Of a stretch of 64,000 nt of DNA, positions 20,101 to 29,100 are shown one piece after another. The notes under the pieces are model-generated. The model searched no databases and was not told where the DNA came from. It saw nothing but the letters and a program-made list of their open reading frames with translations. Position numbers and translations under genes: made by a program. Source of the DNA: 2-12-FULL-35-15 sp040389865 (GTDB lineage: Bacteria > Bacteroidota > Bacteroidia > 2-12-FULL-35-15); contig JAZJZM010000009.1 in the NCBI GenBank assembly GCA_040389865.1, forward strand, positions 310,001-374,000, given 5' to 3'. How positions within the stretch are numbered: position 1 is the first letter of the stretch; each line of letters opens with the position of its first letter.

Positions 20101-23100
20101 GGCGTTCCCTGGCATCCGCTTGCAATTGGGGTAATGGTATAAATCGCCCGTCCCATTGCATATACAAAACTTGTATTGATCAATGTTTGTGCTATTGTAA
20201 TACCCGAACCGGGTGTTGCACCTGTCAGATCTGTTTGTACAGAGGTCCACGAAAAATTGGTACCTGCTACAGTACCCGATAATGCTAATGATGTAGTTGT
20301 TCCTGTACAAATTGTATCCGGAGAAGGTGATGCTGTTACAGTTGGAGTTGGATTAATTTTAATACTCACTGTGATCGGGTCACCGGCACAACCAAGTTTT
20401 GTAGGAGTTATTGTGTAAATTACAGTTCCAATGGTCGATCCTGTTGCTATCAATGTTTGAGCAATAGAAGATCCTCCTCCCGGAGTAGCTCCGGCCGCGC
20501 CAATTTGATTGACTGTCCAGGTATAAGAGGTCCCGGCAACATTACTCGATAAAAACGCTGAAATCGAACCTCCCGAACAAATTGTTTGAGCCGAAGGAGT
20601 GGCAGTTGCTGTAGGTCTTGGCCTTACCGTTACCGGAACAGATATCGGGAAACCCGGACACCCACCTTCGGCACCCGGAGTGATAACATACACGGCTGTT
20701 CCATTGGTTGCACCTGTTGCAAATAAAGTTTGATTGATGGCTGAACCGCTGTCAGAAACTGCACCGGACACACTGTTTTGTGTTACGGTCCACATAAAGG
20801 ATGTACCTACTACATTACTTGACAATGCAATGGATGTGGAATCTCCTGAACACACTGTTTGTGAACTTGGTGAAGCGGTAACAACCGGTGCTGGAGTAAC
20901 GGTTATTGTTACACTTACAGGAAGGCCTATACAACCTGTTGCAGTTACAGTTGGTGTTATATTATAAACAGCAGTACCCTCCACAAATCCTGTTGTAGAT
21001 AAGTTTTGAACTATATTCTGACCAATGCCTGCAGATGCACCCGACACACCGTTTTGAATAACTGTCCTTGAAAAAGTAGTACCGGTGATATTACTTGATA
21101 AAGCTATTGATGTAGCTGAACCTGAACAAATTTTATCTGATAACGTGGTTGCTGTCATTACAGGCAGAGGATTAACTGTAATAATAGCTTCAACAGGCGC
21201 CCCAGTGCAACCGGCAGCAGATGAAGTAACGGAATAGGTCACAGTTCCCGGACTTGTATTAAATGTTGATGTCAATAGCTGGTTGATTGAAAAACCATTA
21301 CCATCAAAAGCACCGGAAGCACCACTTTGACTAACCGTCCATGTAAAAGTAGCACCTGGAACATCACTTGTAAGTGCTATTGCTGTCGTTTCCCCTGAGC
21401 ATATTGTTTGAGCAGAAGGCCCTACAATTGCAAGTGGTATTGGATTTACGGTTAACGTTACTGAAATTGGACTACCGGTACAGCCGTTTGCCGTTGGAGT
21501 TATGGTATATACTGCTGTTCCTGGGCTTGTTCCGGTTACAGTTAAAGCCTGGGCAATAGTTGATCCGGCACCTGCAGTAGCTCCGGTTAAACCGGTTTGA
21601 ACCACCGTCCAGGCATAAGTGGTACCCGCCACCGTACTTGTTAATGCTACTGAAGAAACAAAACCGGAACATATTGTTTGGGTTGATGGTATTGCCGTAG
21701 CAATAGGAATTGGATTAACTGTAACAGTAACAATTGTAGGCTTCCCAACACAAACCCCCGAAGTTGGCACAACTGAATACACGGCAGTACCCGGAACAGT
21801 TCCTGTTGTTAATAATGTTTGACCTATTATATCAGTGATCCCGTTAGATGCTCCTATAACGCCCGTTTGAACTACCGTCCAGGTATAAGTTGTAGAAGGC
21901 ATTGAACTTGTTAATACATTTGATGTTGCACTTCCCGAACAAATTGTTTTTGTTACAGGAGTTGCCGTAGCTATAGGTGCAGGTCCGATCACAACCGGAG
22001 ATGTTGCCGTTACAGCAGCACAACCACCGCTTGCAACAATAGTATTTGTGATAGTATAGCTTCCCGGGGTGCTTGTTTGAAAATTAATTTCACCCGTATT
22101 CACATTAACAAATAATAAGCCAGATGGGAATGCCGAAAATGTACCAGCGCTTGCTCCCGGAGCAAAAGTCGGAAACGTATTTGTTCCATATTGACAAAAC
22201 GGAGATCCCGGATAACTAAAAGACGCTATTGGACCTGCAAAAATTGAAACGGCTACCGTATTTGTATTAGGACAATTACCGTTTGTTGTATAAACCACAT
22301 TATAAGTGCCTACAGCACTTGTTGCTAAAGTGATAGTACCCGTACTTGAATTAATTATCAAACCTGCCGGACTTGATGTAAAAGTTCCACCTGGTAAACC
22401 CGTAATATTAGGTGTTGGGTCAACTCCTGTTAAACAATAGGTGGATGATGAATAGGTATAACCAGCCTTATCCATTGGATTTACCGTAATGGTGGCGTTA
22501 ATTGTGTTTCCGGTACAACCACTCGCTGATGGCTTAATGGTATAAACAACAGTTCCTGTTAAAGCTCCGGTAGTGGTTAACAACTGAGCAATTGTTAAGC
22601 CGGAATCGGCTGTTGCACCCGTTACCCCTGTCTGTACTCTTGTCCAGGAAAAAGTGGAAGATGCAACACTACTTGTTAATGCAATAGAAGTAGTGCTTCC
22701 GGTACAGAAAGTTTGTGCCGAAGGAGTAGCAGTAGCTATTGGTCTTGGATTAACAGTAATAGTAACAGTTATTGGTGTTCCTGCACAGCCTCTTGCCGTT
22801 GGAGTTATGGTGTAAACGGCAGTTCCGGCCACAGTTCCGGCATTGGATAATGTTTGAACAATACTTGAGCCACTGCCCGGGGTCGCACCCGTCACACCTG
22901 TTTGAACCACTGTCCAGGCATAAGTAGTAAGGGTAACATTACTTGTTAAAGCGATAGAAGTGGCAATTCCGGAGCATATTGTTTGAGCAGGTGGAGTTGC
23001 TGTGACAACAGGTATTGGATTTACTGTTTCTGTAACAGAGATCGGAGCTCCTGCACAACCTGCAGCATTAGGAATAATAGTATATATAGCTGTTCCAACC

Positions 23101-26100
23101 ACAGTTCCTATCGATGTCAATACCTGGGCTATGCTTGAGGCACTTCCCGTAGTTGCTCCGGAAACATTTGTTTGGTTTACTGTCCATGAAAAAGTAGCCC
23201 CTGCAACATCACTTGTTAAAGCGATCGCGGTACTTATTCCTGAACAGATTGTTTGTAATGCAGGAGTAGCAGTTGCCACAGGAATAGGATTTACAGCAAT
23301 TGTAACCGTTAAAGGAGTTCCCGAACAACCTGTTCCGGTAACTGTTGGAGTAATTGTATAAACTACCGTACCTTGAACTGAACCTGTTGCTGATAAGGTT
23401 TGTACAATACTTGAACCACTTCCGGCTGATGCCCCTGTTGCACCGGTTTGATTTACAGTCCAGGAATATGCTGTACCTGAAAGATCACTTGTTAAAACAA
23501 TAGAAGTTGCCGCAAAGGAACAAATAGTTTGAGATGCCGGGGTTGCTGTTACAATTGGGCGTGGATTGATCAGGATGGGCACAGGAATTGACAAACCAAC
23601 ACAACCATCTGAAGTTGGGGTAACAGAATACGTTACATTACCGGGAGAAGTACTTGTAGTGGTTAAAACTTGCGAGATCAACGTGCCATTACTCGCTAAA
23701 CCTCCCGTAGCCAAACTCTGGTTGACCGTCCAGCCAAAAGTAGTTCCGGCAACATCACTTGTCAATGCAATTGAACTTGAATTACCGGTACAAATTGTTT
23801 GAGAACTTGGTGTGGCTGTTACAACAGGTTTTGGTTTTACAGTTATGGTAACTGTAAATGGAGTCCCAGGACACCCCGTAGATGATGGTGTAACTGTATA
23901 AACTGCAGTTCCCGTTGTTGGACCGGTGGCTGTAATGGTTTGAGCAATGGATGCACCCGAACTTGCCGCAGCTCCTGACACACCAGTTTGAACTACAGTC
24001 CAGGAATAAAAAGTGATACCAATGTTACTGTTTAACTGAATAGATGTAATACCACCCGAACATATAGTTTGAGTTGCAGGAGTTGCTGTAGATACAGGCC
24101 TTGGATTAACTACTACAGTTACAGTTGCCTGATTCCCGATACAACCATTGGCGGTTGTTGATATAGTATATACTGCATTTCCAGGAACAAATCCGGAAGT
24201 CGCGAGCGTTTGAGCAATTGAATTTCCTGTTCCGGAAGTAGCACCCGTAACATCATTCTGAAGAACCGTCCAGGAGAAAGTAGCGCCTGCTACATTGCTT
24301 GTTAATGAAATAGAACTTGCCGTCCCGGTACATATTGATTGTGAGGACGGTATTGCAGTAGTAACCGGTATTGGGTTTACAGTTATTGTAACAGTGATCG
24401 GAGCACCCGTACATCCACCAACAGTAGGAGTTATAGTATATACTGCAGTTCCGATCAGTGATCCTGTTGCTGTTAATAACTGAGTGATGGATGTACCAAA
24501 ACCTGCTGTTGCTCCAAATACACCGGTTTGAACAACTGTCCACGCAAAGGTGGTACCTACCACATTACTTGATATGGCTATACCTGTTATTCCTCCCGAA
24601 CAAAATGTCTGTGCCGCAGGAGTAGCAGTAACTACCGGTGTAGGATTTACTGTTATGATCACATTTATCGGATTCCCCGGACAGCCGTTTGCAGAAGGAA
24701 TTATGGTATAAGTAACCGTACCTGCAACAACACCCGTTGTAGTAAGGGTTTGAGCAATGGTTGAACCACTGTTTGCAGTAGCTCCGGAAACACCGCTTTG
24801 TGCAACTGTCCATGAAAAAGTTGAACCGGCAACATCACTTGTTAAAGCTATTGAAGTTGCAAGACCTGAACAAATAGTTTGTGAAGCAGGTGTGGCAGTA
24901 ATAACAGGTTTTGGATTTACTGTAATCGGCACTAAAGTTGGTAGTCCGGGACAGGCACCGGATGTTCCAATTACTGAATAAACGGTAGTACCGGCAACTA
25001 CTCCTGTTGCGGTCAACAATTGAGCTATTGTGCTACCACCACCAACAGAAGCCCCCGAAGTACCGGTTTGGGTCACCGTCCAAACAAAAGTAGTTGCGGG
25101 AAGGTTACTTGTTAATGCTATTGAATTTGAAGTTCCGGAACAAATTGTTTCAGAAGTAGGTGTAGCAGTAGTAGTTGGGCTTGGTTTTACAGTAATAAAA
25201 ACTAAGATCGGAGTTCCTGAACAACCACCAACAATTGGAGTAATTGTATAGGTAACCGAACCGGCAACTGTACCTGTAGCAGTCAAAACTTGCGCAATTG
25301 TAGTACCGCTTGCTGCAGATGCACCTGTAACTCCAGTTGGACTAACTGTCCAGGAAAAAGTAGTTCCAACGGCATCAGCTGTTAATGCTACTGAAGTTGT
25401 TTCTCCCGAACAAATTGTTTGTGAAGCAGGACAACTGGCAGCAACAGGTATTGGGTTAACCGTAATTATAACTTTTATTGGACGACCGGGACAGCCTCCC
25501 GAATTTGGCGTGATAGTGTATATAGCTGTTCCGGCTTTTGATCCATCTGCTGTTAATGTTTGTGCAATTGTAGCACCCGCACCGGCAGATGCTCCGGAGG
25601 CACCTGCCTGAACAACCGTCCAGGAATAAGTAGTAGCCCCCATTGAACTTGTTAATGCAATGGAGGTGCTCCCTCCTGAGCATATTGTTTGAACAGAAGG
25701 CGTTGCTGTTGCAGTTGGAGAATTATTAATAGTCACAGAACTATTTGCAGTAGCAACTGCACAAGCCCCGCTAACAGGAATAGTATTTGTTACAGTATAG
25801 GTACCGGGTGTACTTAATGTTAAATTAATTTGTCCGGTATTTGCATTCACAAAAACCAAACCGGCAGGAACCGCTGTATATCTGCCGGCAGTTGCGCCAA
25901 CTCCCAAAGTAGGTGAAGGATTAGATGCGTATTGACAGTATGGAGAACCGGCATAACTGAAATTGGCAGCAAATAATACAGATACTGTAAAATTAACAGA
26001 ACTTGTAACCGGACAAGGACCATTTGTTGTATAGCTAACGGTGTAGGTGCCTACTGTGCTTGCTCCTAAATTTACTGTTCCGGTAATTGCATTGATCGAT

Positions 26101-29100
26101 AAGCCTGCGGGAGCCGATGAAAATGAGCCACCCGCCAAACCTGTTATTGTAGGTGTAGGATTAACCCCTGGTTTACAATAAGTTGATGAAGGATAAGTAA
26201 ATGCAGCATCATCATTAACGTTCACTGTTATGGTAACAGTAATGGGAATTCCGGAGCAACCATCAGCTGTAGGAGTGATCGTATATACTGCTGATCCGGC
26301 TCCAGGTCCGGTTAATGTTAAACTTTGGTTGATCACAGCAGCCCCGCTACTGGCAGTAGCCCCTGTTAAATTGGTTTGGCTAACTGTCCAGGAATAGGTT
26401 GTTCCAACAACGTTACTTGACAAAGTTATAAAGGTTAAGTTACCCGAACAAATAGTTTGTGCTGCTGGGGTAGCCGTTACAACCGGTTTTGGATTCACAG
26501 TAACATTTACTACTATTGGTGTGCCTGAACAACCTGTTGCACTTGGAGTAACAGTATAAGTTACGGTGCCGGGGCTTGTACTTGTGGCAGTTAATGTTTG
26601 GGCTATTGTTGAACCACTTCCCGCGGAAGCTCCGGTGGCTAAGCTTTGAACCATTGTCCAGGCAAAAGTTGTGCCTGTAACATCACTTGTTAGCGCTATT
26701 GATGTTGCATCTCCCGAACAAATTGTAACATCAGAAGGGCATGCTATTGCAAGAGGTTGAGGATTTACGGTTACAGTAACTAAAATTGGGAGACCCGGAC
26801 AACCTGCTGCAGTTGGAGTGACAGAATAAACAGCTGTTCCGGCAGTAGTTGCTGTTGCTATTAATGTTTGAGCTATGCTGGCTCCGGTTCCAGCTGTAGC
26901 ACCCGTTACATTTGTTTGAGCTACCGTCCATGCGAATGTAGTTCCTGCAACATCACTTGTAAACCCTATTGAGTTTGTTCCCCCGGAACAAATAGTTTGC
27001 ACAGGAGGAGTGGCGGTTACAACCGGTATTGGACTTACTGTTACTGTAACAGTTATTGGAGTACCCGCACAGCCACTTGCCGAAGGTGTTATTGTATAAA
27101 CAGCAGTACCAGTAACACTTCCTGTTGAAGTTAACGTTTGAATAATATTTGAACCTGTTCCTGCCGATGCGCCAGAAACACCGGTCTGAACCACTGTCCA
27201 GGCAAAGGTAGTTCCCGCTACATTAGATGTTAATGATATACCGCTTATCCCACCAGAACATACTGTTTGAGAGGCAGGTGTTGCTATTACAACAGGACGG
27301 GGGTTTACTGTAACTGTTGATGTAATTGAGTTTCCAATACAACCGTTATTATTTGGTGTAATTGTATACGTAACCGTACCGGCAGTTGTACCTGTTGCTG
27401 TTAAAACTTGTGCAATAACAGAACCGCTCCCGGCAACAGCGCCTGAAGCACCACTTTGAGAAACTGTCCAGGAATAAGTAGTGGCAGGTATAGAACTTGA
27501 TAATGTTATTGTACTTGTAATACCGGAACAAATAGTTTTAGAAACAGGGCTGGCAGTTGCAACAGGTTTCTTATTAACCGAAACGTTAATTGTAATAGGA
27601 GAACCAACACAAGTTCCTGCAGTTTGAGTTACTGTATATACCACAGTTCCTGAATTCGCACCTGTTGCGGTCAATGCCTGAGCAATAAGAGGGCCGCTGC
27701 CTGCAGAAGCACCACTTACATTGGTTTGCGTCACGGTCCATGAAAAAGTAGTTCCACCCACATTACTGGTCAGTGCAATTGCTGTCGCATCACCTGAACA
27801 TAAAATTTGTGATGGAGGTGTAGCGATAACAATTGGAACAGGATTTACAATAATGGTTACTGTAATTGGAGTTCCAGCGCAACCACTTGTAGTTGGAGTA
27901 ACCGTATACACTGCCGTCCCGGCTACTACTCCTGTATTGATCAAAGTTTGAACAATAGTTGCACCACTGCCTGCTGCTGCCCCGGATACCCCCGTTTGAA
28001 CAACTGTCCAGGCGTAAGTCGTTGCGCCCATATTACTGGATAATGCTATAAATGTGGTACCTCCCGAACAGAATGTTTGTGTTGTAGGCGTGGCTGTTGC
28101 TACCGGCCTTGGATTTACTGTGATTGTAACTGTAGTTGGATTACCTACACAACTACCTACAGTTGGAGTAATTGTATAAACCACTGACCCCGGAGTTGTT
28201 CCGCTTGCAGTTAATACCTGGGCGATAGAAGAACCACTACCATCAGTTGCACCTGTTACGTTATTTTGAAACACGGTCCATGCAAAAGTGACACCTGCAA
28301 CATTACTTGTCAAGGAAATTCCGGTAGAAATCCCTGAGCAAATAGTCTGCGCTGCCTGAGTAGCCGTAACCAAAGGCATTGGATTAACTGTGATGGTTAC
28401 ATTTATGGGTGCGCCTGAACAACCATTTGCTGTTGGTGTAATCGTATAAACTGCAGTACCTACTACCACTCCGGTTGCATTTAATGTTTGTAGGATATTA
28501 TTTCCGCTGCTTGCTGAGGCGCCTGATACACCTGTTTGAACAACAGTCCAGGCATAAGTTGTTCCCACCACAGCACTTGATAAGGCTATATTAGCAACTC
28601 CTCCCGAACAAAAGGTTTGTGAGGTTGGTGTAGCAATCACAACCGGAATTGGTTTCACTGTAATGGTCACAGAAATTGGAGTTCCGGCACAGCCGGAAGC
28701 GGTAGGAGTAACAGTGTAAGTAACAGTACCAACCGTTGAACCTGTTGCAGATAAAGCCTGAGCAATGGATGCGCCACTACCCGCAGAAGCACCTGATGCA
28801 CCACTTTGAGTTACCGTCCATGCAAATGTAGTTCCGGCAACATTACTTGTTAACGCTATTGAAGTTGAATTTCCCGAACAAAGTATTTGAGAAGAAGGAG
28901 TTGCTGTAGCAGTCGGATTAGGTTTTACATTGATAGTAACTGAAATTGGACTACCGGTACAACCATTTGCTGTTGGAGTAATCGTATATACAGCTGTTCC
29001 AGCAACAGGACCTGTTGTAATCAATGTTTGAGCAATAGTTGAACCTGAACTTGCCGCTCCTCCCGATACACCCGATTGAACCACCGTCCAATTAAAAGTG